From Pseudomonadales bacterium (lineage in GTDB: Bacteria > Pseudomonadota > Gammaproteobacteria > Pseudomonadales > Azotimanducaceae), in the NCBI GenBank assembly GCA_019090615.1, contig JAHRVQ010000026.1:30346-94345 (forward strand): a DNA stretch of 64,000 bases. Reading direction: 5' to 3'. Positions within the stretch are counted from its first letter, which is position 1. Each line of letters begins with the position of its first letter. Positions 26,498 to 35,751 of the stretch are shown in pieces. A program made the position numbers and the translations under genes. The notes beneath the pieces are model-generated. The model had not been told where the DNA came from. It saw only the letters and a program-made list of their open reading frames with translations, and made no database searches.

Positions 26498-27399
26498 GCG
26501 CGAACCTTAACCAATAGCTCCACAATCTGCTCAAACCATTGCACTAAGGTTTCATTTTTGGCTGGCCCAAAGGCCAATTCTATACTGGGTATGGCGGTCT
26601 TTTTTTCCAGCCAACGGGCCGCTTGGTTGTTTTGATAGCTTGCCGTCAGAATCATTGCAGCGGGGTTTCGTTTTAACTGCGTTAACACCGTGCTTAGATG
26701 TGCACTGCTCGGTGGAATACCAGGCTTCGGCTCTAGTGTGGCCACTTTTATTAGCCCCAGCCATTGCTCCAGATACACCCAGCTATTATGGCTCACGACA
26801 ATCTTCGTGCCATGCAAGGCTTTGGCTGTTTGCTGCCATTTTTTAAGCGCCTGTTGCCACTGCTGAGTAAAGTCTTGCTGGTTTTGTTGATACAGGGCGC
26901 TGTTAGCAGGATCAATTATTATCAGCCGCTGGGAGAGCGCACTGGCAATCTTTTGCATACGCCGTGGGTCAAAGTGAATATGCGGATTGCCAGCCGCATG
27001 AATATCACCCAGACTACGATCCAGTACCGCCGGTTTTTCCAGTAAAGCAACCTGATCGGCGGCCATAAAGTGACCCCTTTGTCCTGGCAAAATCTTGCCA
27101 TTACCTGATTTGCGTAGCAACAAGGGCAGCCAGCCAACTTCCAGATCAGCACCCGTACACACCAGCAGATCGGCACGGCGCACCCTGGCAATCAAACTGG
27201 GGCGCGCCTGTATATGATGCGGATCTTGCTGACTGGTGGTGGCACTGAATACTTTAACCGCAGTACCACCGAGTTGTTGTGTCAATGCTGCCCATTCAGG
27301 TTCGCAAGCGAAGACATTGATTTGAGCGTACGCCGCATTCGCGCATAATGAAAACAGTACAACCGCCAGGCCTATTTTAGTTATCAACCAATTAAACAT
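26494..27399 (-). CDS. znuA: zinc-type ABC transporter periplasmic binding protein
   Basis: 301 residues, cluster A-I (ZnuA/TroA) family, with a signal peptide ending in AAYAQ. Probable metal ligands are the histidines in QQDPHHIQARPS, GNPHIHFDPRRM and VVSHNSWVYLEQWLG; the acidic residue near the C-terminus is less clear. The His-rich charged loop typical of many ZnuA proteins is missing, and a short AAGNPHIHF stretch stands there. It is followed by the permease gene with overlapping stop/start and preceded by the porin gene (11 bp gap), so it is one operon. Confidence 0.88.
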   Translation of the reverse strand: MFNWLITKIGLAVVLFSLCANAAYAQINVFACEPEWAALTQQLGGTAVKVFSATTSQQDPHHIQARPSLIARVRRADLLVCTGADLEVGWLPLLLRKSGNGKILPGQRGHFMAADQVALLEKPAVLDRSLGDIHAAGNPHIHFDPRRMQKIASALSQRLIIIDPANSALYQQNQQDFTQQWQQALKKWQQTAKALHGTKIVVSHNSWVYLEQWLGLIKVATLEPKPGIPPSSAHLSTVLTQLKRNPAAMILTASYQNNQAARWLEKKTAIPSIELAFGPAKNETLVQWFEQIVELLVKVRA

Positions 27400-27410
27400 T
27401 ATGTTTACTC

Positions 27411-28802
27411 CTAAAACTGGTGAGCGCCATGACTGCCGAGGCTCATGGTGTATTGCAACAAGAACTGACTGTCGCTTTTTTCATAGGAATCGTCTTTATT
27501 GAATTGCAAGCGTACTCGGCTAAATTCACCAGGCAACCAGTCCAATGCAAGGCTGACGCGTTTAGGCCGATGCCCTTCATTATCCAGCCCTGCCTCGCCC
27601 AGCACATCGGCATCCGAGCCAGTATTATTACTGCTTAAACGGTCATGGCGTAAACCAAGCTGCCACTGGGGCTTAAACTTATAGGTCGCCTGTGCATACC
27701 AGCCTTTTTGATGCCCGTCATAACCTGTTGTTTCAACGGGCGGCCCACTGTTTAGCATAGTTACATCGCCCGTTTCCCTACGGTCAAAATATTCCATTTG
27801 AATTTTGAAGTTTTGATTTTTTGGGTTGCCATTAGGTGCCCATTTGTACACAAATTCCACCGCATTGACGCGGCTATCACCACTGAATGAGGGCGTCTCT
27901 ACCTCACTCTCCTCATGCCCATGCCCACCACTTTGACGGTCCTCTATATCATTTGCCCGCCAATGGCTTAAGCCCAGTTGCCAACTGTGTTCAATACCAA
28001 TGTCTCCGCCTAGATCTACAAATAAAGTCCATGCACCTACGCCATTTGTTCTGCCGCCGGCAGGAAAACGGTGGCCGCTTAATAGCTCTGCACCCAGTTG
28101 CAAAAAGGTATCCGTCGGTGCGACATAGCTTATTTGCAAGCCATCATCAATCAATTGATTACCGAATAAACCACGATAAATTAACGGCGCGTCAGCAAAA
28201 TCCCAGGAGTGGGAGTGTTGTTTATTCAGATAACCGATTTCTGAAAAGAAGCGACCGCCTTTTACAGTCAGGCCGTGGCCTAACCCCAGAGTCTGAATAT
28301 ATGCTTCTTCCAGCTCTATCTCTGTTGCGCCCTCATGCTCAGCTACCGCAATCGTTAACTTGCCGTAGAATTTATCATCAATATTGGCACTCATAGCAAG
28401 TTCAGTATGACCCACAGAGAACCCTTTTTCGCCTAAACCTGATTCTGGGCCAAGGGCAAACCCAGGCAATTCATAATCTTCTGGATCATTGTCAAAATTG
28501 GCAGACTGACCGTCCAAAATTACGTTAATGGCAGGGTTAAAATTATTTTGACCAAAAGATGCTTTTTTTGAAACGTTGTTTTGCGCCAAAGTATGCTCTA
28601 TTTCTTGAACTTTGGTGTTTGCCTGTTGGGTATTTTCCTCAGCCTTTAGCAGCCGGACTTCCAACGCTTGAATACGTTGTTCATAGTCCTTTTTAAGCGC
28701 ATCCAGTTGTTGCCTTATGGTCTCTGTCTCACTGTCAGCGAAGGCCATAGCGGAATTGAATATTGTGGCTGTTATGGCAGCCGCCAGTAATGCTTTATGC
28801 AT
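27411..28802 (-). CDS. outer-membrane porin with N-terminal coiled coil
   Basis: 463 residues: signal peptide ending AMAFADS, a coiled coil (about 25-75, TIRQQLDALKKDYEQRIQAL) and a beta-barrel-like region of alternating residues with frequent aromatic girdles, ending in a C-terminal phenylalanine (GSHGAHQF). A His-rich stretch HGHEE is exposed in a loop near 298. The layout resembles the phosphate/zinc-linked porin family found with ZnuA in Pseudomonas-type genomes. Its place beside znuA and znuB suggests zinc-regulated metal passage through the outer membrane; this is inferred from position. Confidence 0.8.
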   Translation of the reverse strand: MHKALLAAAITATIFNSAMAFADSETETIRQQLDALKKDYEQRIQALEVRLLKAEENTQQANTKVQEIEHTLAQNNVSKKASFGQNNFNPAINVILDGQSANFDNDPEDYELPGFALGPESGLGEKGFSVGHTELAMSANIDDKFYGKLTIAVAEHEGATEIELEEAYIQTLGLGHGLTVKGGRFFSEIGYLNKQHSHSWDFADAPLIYRGLFGNQLIDDGLQISYVAPTDTFLQLGAELLSGHRFPAGGRTNGVGAWTLFVDLGGDIGIEHSWQLGLSHWRANDIEDRQSGGHGHEESEVETPSFSGDSRVNAVEFVYKWAPNGNPKNQNFKIQMEYFDRRETGDVTMLNSGPPVETTGYDGHQKGWYAQATYKFKPQWQLGLRHDRLSSNNTGSDADVLGEAGLDNEGHRPKRVSLALDWLPGEFSRVRLQFNKDDSYEKSDSQFLLQYTMSLGSHGAHQF

Positions 28803-28878
28803 GATAAATTTCTCCTGTAAACGGTAGTACTCGCAACGACAGACAAATGTCTAGCCGGCTAATAGAATGTTTTTTCGC

Positions 28879-29169
28879 TTACAGAAAAGAAGGTGGGGCG
28901 CGGGCGTAATAGGCTGATTGTGATAAGGATATCCAGATGCTGACGATCTGGAGCATGGGCAGTGTGCTACCCATTGCAACAGGTAACTGTAATTCAGGAT
29001 CTAACAGTTCACTGCCTGATTTTTCACACTGCAAAAATAGTTGGCACGATTGCTCTTGCGCATGAATCAGGTGCGCGACAGAATGAGAAAGCACACCAAA
29101 CTGCCCGATAAGCAATAAAACGCTTATAAATGCAGCTATGTGTATTTGGGTATGCTTCCTATCTATCAT
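28879..29169 (-). CDS. DUF2946-like small exported protein
   Basis: 96 residues. An N-terminal hydrophobic segment is followed by HSVAHLIHAQEQSCQLFLQCEKS, which has closely spaced His and Cys residues suited to metal binding. A second hydrophobic stretch is followed by the C-terminal ARAPP. That ending and the His/Cys cluster are what I associate with DUF2946 proteins, often next to metal transport genes. AGGA lies three bases before ATG. It is first in the zinc operon (76 bp before the porin). Confidence 0.65.
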   Translation of the reverse strand: MIDRKHTQIHIAAFISVLLLIGQFGVLSHSVAHLIHAQEQSCQLFLQCEKSGSELLDPELQLPVAMGSTLPMLQIVSIWISLSQSAYYARAPPSFL

Positions 29170-29243
29170 TTGTCCTAATTACTCGCGATTAACAAGCCTG
29201 GCATTGCGAACAAGGACCTGTGTATATTGATCGCTTGTATGCA

Positions 29244-29253
29244 TAACATGTTA
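29244..29253. promoter_or_regulatory. possible Zur-like operator
   Basis: Perfect 10-bp palindrome TAACATGTTA, 75 bp upstream of the first gene of the zinc operon, within GCATAACATGTTAAC. It partly resembles gammaproteobacterial Zur sites (TGTTATA...TATAACA), but the match is imperfect. Confidence 0.3.
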
Positions 29254-29334
29254 ACGCACTGATGCAACAAGGCAAGGGCAGAGTTACGATTGACCGCCAA
29301 CGACGGTATTTACAAACCTGTGTACTTTGACTTG

Positions 29335-30051
29335 TTAAGTTTTTTTACCTTTTCTTGCGTCTCGAACCAGGTAAGATTTACCCTGCCCGTGCTTCAACTC
29401 AAATAGATCAATCGCTTTAAATAAGCTGCTTAAATTTTTGAAACCATAGTTTCTGCAATCAAATGATGTTCTATTTGAGATATTAGAACCTACGGAACCT
29501 AGATCTGCCCAACCTTCATCATCCTCTGTTGCCTCGATGGCCTGCCGTAATAAATTGATTAACTTAGTATCTGATTTTATATTCTTAGGCTTAGCGTTAC
29601 TGGTTATTTCTACTGCGTCAGGTTGATCCAGAAAAAGAAACTTTGAACATGCGTTTACGAACGGTGACGGTGTCTTTCGTTCACCAAACCCTAAAACTAC
29701 TTTACCTTCAGCTAATGCTCTTGTGACCATTGGAGTAAAGTCACTATCAGAAGAAACAAAACACATAACGTCGATATTTTTGGTGTACATAACATCCATA
29801 GCATCGATAACTAGCGCTATATCGGAAGCATTTTTGCCCTTGGTTAAGTCATACTGCTGTATTGGCTGTATTGCATGCTCATGAAGTAATTCTTCCCACT
29901 TTTTAAGCGTCGGTGACTTCCAGTTGCCATAAGCCTTACGAATTGTTACCACGCCATATTTTGCAACCTCACTCAAAACATCATCAAACTTACTAGCTGG
30001 CGCATTATCTGCGTCAATAAAAAGCGCTATATTTTGTTTTATATCATTCAT
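29335..30051 (-). CDS. NYN-domain RNase-like protein with OST-HTH/LOTUS domain
   Basis: 238 residues. The N-terminal NYN (PIN-like) domain carries the acidic residues of the putative nuclease centre: Asp13 and Asp15 in FIDADN, DIALVIDAM, and SSDSDFTPMV. The C-terminal part (about 155-235) fits an OST-HTH/LOTUS RNA-binding fold, with LINLLRQAIE and YGFKNLSSLFKAIDLFEL. Proteins of this LabA/YaaQ-like layout probably cut or bind RNA in the cytoplasm. The gene is alone, with its 3' end about 165 bp from the zinc operon promoter and degraded transposon DNA upstream. Confidence 0.8.
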   Translation of the reverse strand: MNDIKQNIALFIDADNAPASKFDDVLSEVAKYGVVTIRKAYGNWKSPTLKKWEELLHEHAIQPIQQYDLTKGKNASDIALVIDAMDVMYTKNIDVMCFVSSDSDFTPMVTRALAEGKVVLGFGERKTPSPFVNACSKFLFLDQPDAVEITSNAKPKNIKSDTKLINLLRQAIEATEDDEGWADLGSVGSNISNRTSFDCRNYGFKNLSSLFKAIDLFELKHGQGKSYLVRDARKGKKT

Positions 30052-30124
30052 TCTAAACTCATACTGTTAATGGACATTCGCTGACCGGTTTCTGATACGC
30101 AGGGCCCATATCCATCACAACGGC

Positions 30125-30451
30125 CGCTATTTTTACCGCACCCCAAACGTTGAGATCAAGCGACGTCGAATTTCTTTAGCGCTTAGAGGCGAATAAATCC
30201 ACGTGCTTCGAAACCTCGGATCGGTCTGCGTGGCGGGCTCAACAATTGATTTTATTTGATCGAGTAAAAAAGGGGGGGATATGCTCGGCAGGTAATCTTC
30301 TGCATCCCTCATAGCGACTCTGTTGATTCTGTTCAATCTCTACGGCTAATACTTCTCGTTGGCTCTTTCTAATTGTACCACGGTTCCAGCCAAGCACTGA
30401 TTCAGAGAAGCATTGTCCACCTCGGCCCATTAGGTTAACAACCTTGGACAT
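30125..30451 (-). pseudogene. ISAzo13-type transposase fragment, frameshifted
   Basis: Two overlapping frames together encode the N-terminal part of one transposase. The first frame has GRGGQCFSESVLGWNRGTIRKSQREV (30451 downward) and the second has LLDQIKSIVEPATQTDPRFRSTWIYS and SAKEIRRRL (to about 30133). These match the order seen in ISAzo13-type (Rhodopirellula-type DDE) transposases. A frameshift lies between about 30240 and 30330. The catalytic DDE region is absent, so it is a dead remnant. Confidence 0.65.
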
Positions 30452-30530
30452 AAAACAACGACGATCACCACCAACTTTGAGTTGTCGGGCCGTACACTAG
30501 TTTATGGGCGGACACTAGTTACGAACTTCC

Positions 30531-31730
30531 CTAGCTCATTTCCTGCACAACAGCCAGCGCCTCAAGTAATTGCTGGACTTCTTCTTGCGTGTTATACAAA
30601 TGAAAAGAAGCCCGTACTGTTTCTGGCATTTCATATAGTTCATGCAAAGGTTGCGCACAATGAAAACCAGAACGAACCATAATATTGAAGCGGTTACTCA
30701 TAATCCGCGACACACCGTGTGCAGATAACCCTTCGACCTCGAATGTAACAATCCCTGTGTCAGCGGCATTTGATTGCAATTTGACCCTGGGCAATTTTGA
30801 AATTCCGTGCCTAAGCTCATCTGCTAATTGATTACAATGCGCAGCGATGGCATCGGTACCTATTTCTTCTAGATATTCAGCCGCAGCTCCCAAGCCAATA
30901 ACTCCTTCAATATTTGGTGTTCCTGATTCCATGCCCCAGGGGAAAGGGCGGGCTTCGAACCCATCCAGGTGCACCTGATGTACCATCTCTCCACCAAGGT
31001 AATGGGGCTGCAGAGCAGGGCTAGTTCCCTCCCGTTGATACAAAACCCCTACACCCGAGGGTCCAAGCATTTTATGACCGGAAAAGCAGGCGAAATCGCA
31101 GGACTCTGAAAACAGATTAACTGTTTCATGGCCCACAGATTGTGACAGGTCCAAAATACTTTTTATGCCTTCAGCACGGCAAAGATTAAGTAACTCCTGC
31201 ACTGGATGCTTTATGCCAAGGGCATTACTCACCGTCGCAAAGGTCAGCAAATAGGGCTTATCGTTTCGAACAATATTTTTCAGCGCCTCAATATCAATTC
31301 TTTTATCTTCATCTAACGGCAAATAAAAGTGCCTATGATGTATCCAGGGCAGCAGATTGGAATGATGCTCTATTTGAGGCAAACCAACCAGGTTGTTTGT
31401 ATCAACATTAATAGCCAACAGATTAAGCGCCTCTGTTGCATTTTTAGTAAAAGCAATTTCTCTTGCATCAGCACCAACCAAACTTGCAATCTGCTTCCGA
31501 GACATTTCATAGGCGTCGGTTGCCTCTTCACTGAGTAAATGAACGGACCGATGCACATTAGCAGTTTGTTGAGTATAAAAACCTACAACAGCATCAATCA
31601 CCCTTTGAGGTTTGAGTGATGTCGCAGATGAATCCAGATAAACAATTTTTTTACCGCCGACTTCCCTTTCAAGTAAAGGGAAGTCGTTTCTAACCGATAG
31701 TGAGAGTAGTGTCATTATGAACCGTACCAT
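30531..31730 (-). CDS. SufS-like cysteine desulfurase / class V aminotransferase
   Basis: 399 residues (394 if ATG at 31715 is used). PLP lysine Lys220 is in SGHKMLGP, and the cofactor-stacking His123 in EHHSN. The active Cys358 lies in RSGFHCAQPLHE, the position of the desulfurase cysteine in SufS/CsdA. It should remove sulfur from cysteine as an enzyme-bound persulfide. No SufE, SufU or other Suf genes are near. It overlaps the ligase gene by 41 bp, so it probably works with that ligase rather than in general Fe-S cluster assembly. Confidence 0.88.
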   Translation of the reverse strand: MVRFIMTLLSLSVRNDFPLLEREVGGKKIVYLDSSATSLKPQRVIDAVVGFYTQQTANVHRSVHLLSEEATDAYEMSRKQIASLVGADAREIAFTKNATEALNLLAINVDTNNLVGLPQIEHHSNLLPWIHHRHFYLPLDEDKRIDIEALKNIVRNDKPYLLTFATVSNALGIKHPVQELLNLCRAEGIKSILDLSQSVGHETVNLFSESCDFACFSGHKMLGPSGVGVLYQREGTSPALQPHYLGGEMVHQVHLDGFEARPFPWGMESGTPNIEGVIGLGAAAEYLEEIGTDAIAAHCNQLADELRHGISKLPRVKLQSNAADTGIVTFEVEGLSAHGVSRIMSNRFNIMVRSGFHCAQPLHELYEMPETVRASFHLYNTQEEVQQLLEALAVVQEMS

Positions 31731-33096
31731 TAAATTTATGAAAAGACTTACTGACGACCAATTTAAATTTACCCGATCCTTCAGGTGCTATGCGGCGCAC
31801 CGGCTTTACTGTCAAAATAACAGGCTCTCCCATAAATTGACTAAAATCAGCCTCTAAATTACCAGGCACGGGCTTGTCCTGAACAATTTCAAGCAAATAT
31901 TTTCCTTCTGATACCTGGATTAATTTACAAAAGTCCAGCCCCCGCTCAAGGAAAAAATCTATTAACACATCAGAAGTGAATACTTTATTTGATTGATTAA
32001 CAATAGTTTCATCCAGACGCCCACAAACCTCGAATTTCAACTGGCTATGATCGTTGTCTGCAGGTTGGGCAAGTACTCGGCCTACATCTCCAACCCGGTA
32101 CCTTATCAATGGGGATACATGATTTCTCAGGTCTGTAATGACCAACTCCCCAATTTCGCCCTGAGGCACCGACTTGCCATTCCTTAAAAACTCGATAACA
32201 AACAGGCTTTCAATGAGTGTCTGCTGCCTCGACGTCTCCGAATCCATTGCAATCGATCCGAGTTCCGCAGTACCATAATTCTCTCGATACCTAACCTCCA
32301 AACGCCGCTCAATTGTTTCGATCATAAAAGGGGTCGCTTTACCACCGGATGGTCGTATGTATTTGGCTGCAGTAAATTTCCTATCATTTGAACGACAAGC
32401 CATCATCCAGAAATAATATGGAAATCCACGCACGGTGGCTGGACATATCTCATCAATATCATCAAAGTATTTATCTATCACTTCCTGTGCCACTGCTGTC
32501 CCATCGACACCAGGCGCTTTAGTTAAATATTCTTTCCATATACTACGACTAGCTAGTTGCGCAATAAATTTCTGTTTAGCTTCTTGTTGTATTCTGCCAT
32601 CTTGATCAAAAATTTCTTTCAATGAAGCATATAGTGAGTTTCCATTTTGATCGTTCAGACCGCACCTTTCATAACAATCATCCGGCGGAATTGTTAACAC
32701 CCTGCCATATCGTTCTGTACGAAATTTGAGCAACAGATCAGCCGCTCGATCCCAATCACGTTTATAATCATCCTGAAAAAGCATTACTCGGTCGGATGTA
32801 CCTGAAGTCGCTACTTGATATAAGTGCTCTTTTTTCACCCGAGAATCAGTGCAATTATCTGGAAAACTAGATTTCAGCAACTGTTTTGAAACTAGCGGAA
32901 GGCAATCTAATTGGTCGATACCAATATGCTTATCCAAATCAATTGCACTATATAAATCCCTATACATAGGAATATACTGGGTAGCATGCTTAACTAGATT
33001 ATTGAGACAATGAGAACGTGTGTCTTTCCTTTTCCCGTAAGTCAGCTTCTCCGATTGAATCAAACTATAAATATTTTTTGCCGTTCCCCATAACAT
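31690..33096 (-). CDS. PaaK/CapK-type adenylate-forming ligase
   Basis: 468 residues of the phenylacetate-CoA ligase branch of ANL enzymes. The P-loop is ATSGTSDR, the A5 motif ENYGTAELGS, and a later motif GELVITDLRNHVSPLIRYRVGDVG. The hinge region CGRLDE and C-terminal GSGKFKLV (Lys in the A10 position) follow. It adenylates a carboxylic acid, with CoA or another thiol/nucleophile as acceptor. Family members are found in natural-product and polysaccharide pathways. It is first gene of a two-gene unit with the SufS-like gene. Upstream is 372 bp of spacer and then a dead transposase. Confidence 0.85.
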   Translation of the reverse strand: MLWGTAKNIYSLIQSEKLTYGKRKDTRSHCLNNLVKHATQYIPMYRDLYSAIDLDKHIGIDQLDCLPLVSKQLLKSSFPDNCTDSRVKKEHLYQVATSGTSDRVMLFQDDYKRDWDRAADLLLKFRTERYGRVLTIPPDDCYERCGLNDQNGNSLYASLKEIFDQDGRIQQEAKQKFIAQLASRSIWKEYLTKAPGVDGTAVAQEVIDKYFDDIDEICPATVRGFPYYFWMMACRSNDRKFTAAKYIRPSGGKATPFMIETIERRLEVRYRENYGTAELGSIAMDSETSRQQTLIESLFVIEFLRNGKSVPQGEIGELVITDLRNHVSPLIRYRVGDVGRVLAQPADNDHSQLKFEVCGRLDETIVNQSNKVFTSDVLIDFFLERGLDFCKLIQVSEGKYLLEIVQDKPVPGNLEADFSQFMGEPVILTVKPVRRIAPEGSGKFKLVVSKSFHKFNGTVHNDTTLTIG

Positions 33097-33468
33097 ACAA
33101 GTGACTCCGAATTTTTATTCTTGCTTTTTCTTCAAAACTTAATAACACGCTAAGCACACGAAATAATACTATCTTACTGTCATGACTTATTCGAATGCCT
33201 ATCGCCTTAATAGGTTACTACTTGAGAACAATGCCATTTAATTGATTTGGCGTCAAATGACATGAAACTGATTGCTTTTCGATCAACTCACAACGATACC
33301 AATCACACCCAATTAGACTGTTGCGGGAGAATGTCCGCATTATATGATTTCAAAACAATATAAACTCCCAATTTACAAAAATGAAACGTGACCAGGGCGT
33401 CACAATAATTTCAGATATTGAATAAATAAAATGACGCATATGGAAGGTAAATTAATACCGCATAAATA
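33097..33468. promoter_or_regulatory. spacer upstream of the ligase operon
   Basis: AT-rich and without a supported gene. It should hold the promoter of the ligase/desulfurase unit. It contains a small hairpin GTGAC/GTCAC (33388-33403). Confidence 0.35.
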
Positions 33469-34254
33469 TCAGCATTGTACGAACAGGGAGTTATCGTCAG
33501 GAATGGAGGAGTGCCTGACCTTAAGTTTTAAGTATTTAGTATCTTGAATAGTAATGGACGCTAGTCCATCAGCGATGCCGCTGTACATTGCCTCCCAGCC
33601 AGGAATTAAAAAATACTGGAACAATCCCCGCACTCTGTACCAGAAGCGGCTTTTACTTTTTGCACTTTCTACCGCCCGATTAAATAGCCTACAACAACGC
33701 TGCTGAATCTGATCAATCAGAAATACCAACATCAATAAGTGAACCGTCACGGTTGATAAGTGCTGATGGCAATAACTTGTTATGCCATCACGATGGTGGC
33801 TTGCGTAGCAGCGATCACAACGCACCTCGTTAGAAGAAAAATATTCGGCGCCATCAATAGAGAGTAAATAGTGGTCTTCCCAGAAAGCGAAGCCTTCCAG
33901 CCTATTACCGCTTTTGCAGTGCGGCGAACAAACGCGTATAGGTTTTACGTAGCTGACCTGGTGAAACGGCATCGAGCCGTTCTCTAAGATAGGTATCACA
34001 GGGCGCTTGCTGGATACCGTATAAAGTTTATAGATTAGACCGTATGACCTCAATATTTTGATCCTGATCAAACTGCAATAATGAGGGGTATTGCAAACCA
34101 AACACAGCCAACCCAGACATCAGATGATCCACCAACGGTATATTAACGGTATATTACAGTTGGCTTTACTGCCTGGAATCGCGCTAAAACTTTGTCGTGT
34201 TTCTTTGAGCAACCCTGGGAGACTCAGCGACTGGCGTAATGCGGCTTTTGACAT
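33469..34254 (-). pseudogene. ISNCY-type transposase, decayed
   Basis: Three frames on the minus strand join into one transposase. The N-terminus (MSKAALRQSL... from 34254) continues, after a frameshift at 34134-34155, as SGLAVFGLQYPSLLQFDQD. A stop codon follows, then LRERLD and SVSPGQLR-like sequence. The conserved centre LLSIDGAEYFSSNEVRCDRC and ASHHRDGITSYCHQ is next, then a jump to the C-terminal FWYRVRGLFQYFLIPGWEAMY. The expected middle (past TVTVHL) is deleted. I assign it to ISNCY from the LSIDGxxYFSS pattern, with moderate certainty. No terminal inverted repeats were identified. Confidence 0.7.
34134..34155. repeat. 11-bp tandem duplication that frameshifts the transposase
   Basis: AACGGTATATT occurs twice head to tail. 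Removing one copy restores the frame from NIPL to DHLMSGLAVFG, so the duplication itself is the inactivating event. Confidence 0.85.
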
Positions 34255-34360
34255 CGTTGTCACCCAAAACTTTAGCTTTGGCATGCATTCTATTGAAAAA
34301 CAAATCCACTCGAAGTCAGGAGCCAGATATGGCAGCATACATTTAGGCGGGGACTCGCAA

Positions 34361-34693
34361 CTAGCTTGACCCGCCGTCCACGGCACTATCTATACCTAAC
34401 TTCCCAAAGCGCGACTCATATTCCTTGAGTACCGTACCGAGCAGAATCCATTGCCGCTTGGCGGCATACGGACTTAGGACGATACGATTATTAAGCTTGA
34501 CTTGAAATTCGCCTGGCTCTGACTTCCAGGTTTGATTTGTACCAAAAAAAAGGCTGACCTCCTCTCGCGTACTCGATGCATTAACTACGTTAGCGTAGCT
34601 GCTTTGCATACTTGAGTCATCCCAATCTACGGTTTGTTTAGCAGGCTTAACTGCCTCCACATCTGTAGGCAGACTTTCTGTTACTTCACTCAT
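34361..34693 (-). CDS. DUF3467 family protein
   Basis: 110 residues. The core ANVVNASSTREEVSLFFG with VKLNNRIVLSPYAAKRQW is the DUF3467 signature. A cytoplasmic protein of unknown function, with no signal or membrane helix. AAGGAAA precedes ATG by five bases. It lies 197 bp after the HlyD gene and is the last gene of the same-strand series below the giant protein. The stop is 107 bp from the decayed transposase. Confidence 0.85.
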   Translation of the reverse strand: MSEVTESLPTDVEAVKPAKQTVDWDDSSMQSSYANVVNASSTREEVSLFFGTNQTWKSEPGEFQVKLNNRIVLSPYAAKRQWILLGTVLKEYESRFGKLGIDSAVDGGSS

Positions 34694-34890
34694 AATATTT
34701 CCTTTTTGTTCTTAAGCGACTTCCGCTAATGAAACCCTATGCAGCGCATCAGGCTAATAATAATCAGCCGAGCTGCACGAATCCATGACATTAGCAACAT
34801 TCGCACTATCTTGCTACGCCATCTATAAAACATTATCTCAAAAAACACTTATTACGGCCTGCTCTCACTACAACGGCAGGTTTCAGGCTA

Positions 34891-35751
34891 TTAATCCGGC
34901 TGTGAAACGGTTCCAACGACTCTATCCGGTGCCAAAAAATTCACCGTACACTTCACTCCAGTTGGAATGGAGTGGTCGGGGTTAGCCAAGTTTAATTGTA
35001 CGCCAAAAGTACTGCTAGCTGCGTCCATTACATAATCCACGACGATAATTTCTGCCTGGTATGAGCCGTTCAATGGCGCTTTGAGAGTAATATCGGCTTG
35101 CATTCCAACCTTGACCTGTTGATACATCTCCAGAGGTACAAAAACTTCGACGTGAAGCGGGTCGATCTGAGCGATCTTCATCACGTAGGAGGTTTCGTTG
35201 ACGTATTCCCCAACGTTCAGCGCACGTTGCATGACGACGCCGGAAATGGGACTGATGATAGTCCGTTGGTTGAGCAGTTCCTCTGTTCTTGCCTGATCCA
35301 GTTGTGCAAGCTTGCGATTAGCAAGGGCTTTTTTCACTGCATGCTCCGCCAATATTCGATCCATTTCCGCCCTGTCCAGTGATTCTTTAGAGACGGTTTT
35401 GTTGCGGTATAGTTCAGCCAATCGACCCTCCTGGTGCTGCAGGAAATTCAAACTTGCTTCGCTTTGATCTAGTTCGGTCTGGTTTTCCGCGCGCTCCCTG
35501 GCCAGCGCCAGGCTAGTGCGTTCAACGCCAGAGCTCAGCGCAGCGATGACCTGGCCGCGTTTTACGATATCGCCTCTGGCGACCGGTATATCACTCAGCA
35601 GCCCAGTAGTTGGCGTGCCTATGTCAACCACCTCACCGGGAACAACAAGACAATCAAGATCATCGGCACTAGCCTGGTTATTTCCTATCAGCATCAGCAC
35701 CAACATCAACAGTGAGGGGGTAATTAGCTGATACCTTATAGCTAGATTCAT
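34891..35751 (-). CDS. HlyD/RND-type periplasmic adaptor protein
   Basis: 286 residues with a signal peptide (ending NQASAD). The biotinyl-lipoyl half domain (LVVPGEVVDIGTPTTG) is followed by an alpha-helical hairpin (about 75-140, LALARERAENQTELDQSE) and the second lipoyl half (ISPISGVVMQRALNVGEYV), then beta-barrel sequence ending in TGVKCTVNF. These proteins bridge an inner-membrane transporter and an outer-membrane channel. The start overlaps the stop of the M50 gene (ATGA), so translation is coupled. No RND pump gene is near. Confidence 0.88.
   Translation of the reverse strand: MNLAIRYQLITPSLLMLVLMLIGNNQASADDLDCLVVPGEVVDIGTPTTGLLSDIPVARGDIVKRGQVIAALSSGVERTSLALARERAENQTELDQSEASLNFLQHQEGRLAELYRNKTVSKESLDRAEMDRILAEHAVKKALANRKLAQLDQARTEELLNQRTIISPISGVVMQRALNVGEYVNETSYVMKIAQIDPLHVEVFVPLEMYQQVKVGMQADITLKAPLNGSYQAEIIVVDYVMDAASSTFGVQLNLANPDHSIPTGVKCTVNFLAPDRVVGTVSQPD

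Noticed and set aside
27887..28396. 169-codon plus-strand frame over the porin gene
   Set aside because: It is antisense to a well-supported porin gene with signal peptide and terminal phenylalanine.
30531..31730. Reading the SufS-like gene as part of a general Fe-S assembly (suf) operon
   Set aside because: No sufA, B, C, D or E genes are near and it overlaps a ligase gene instead.
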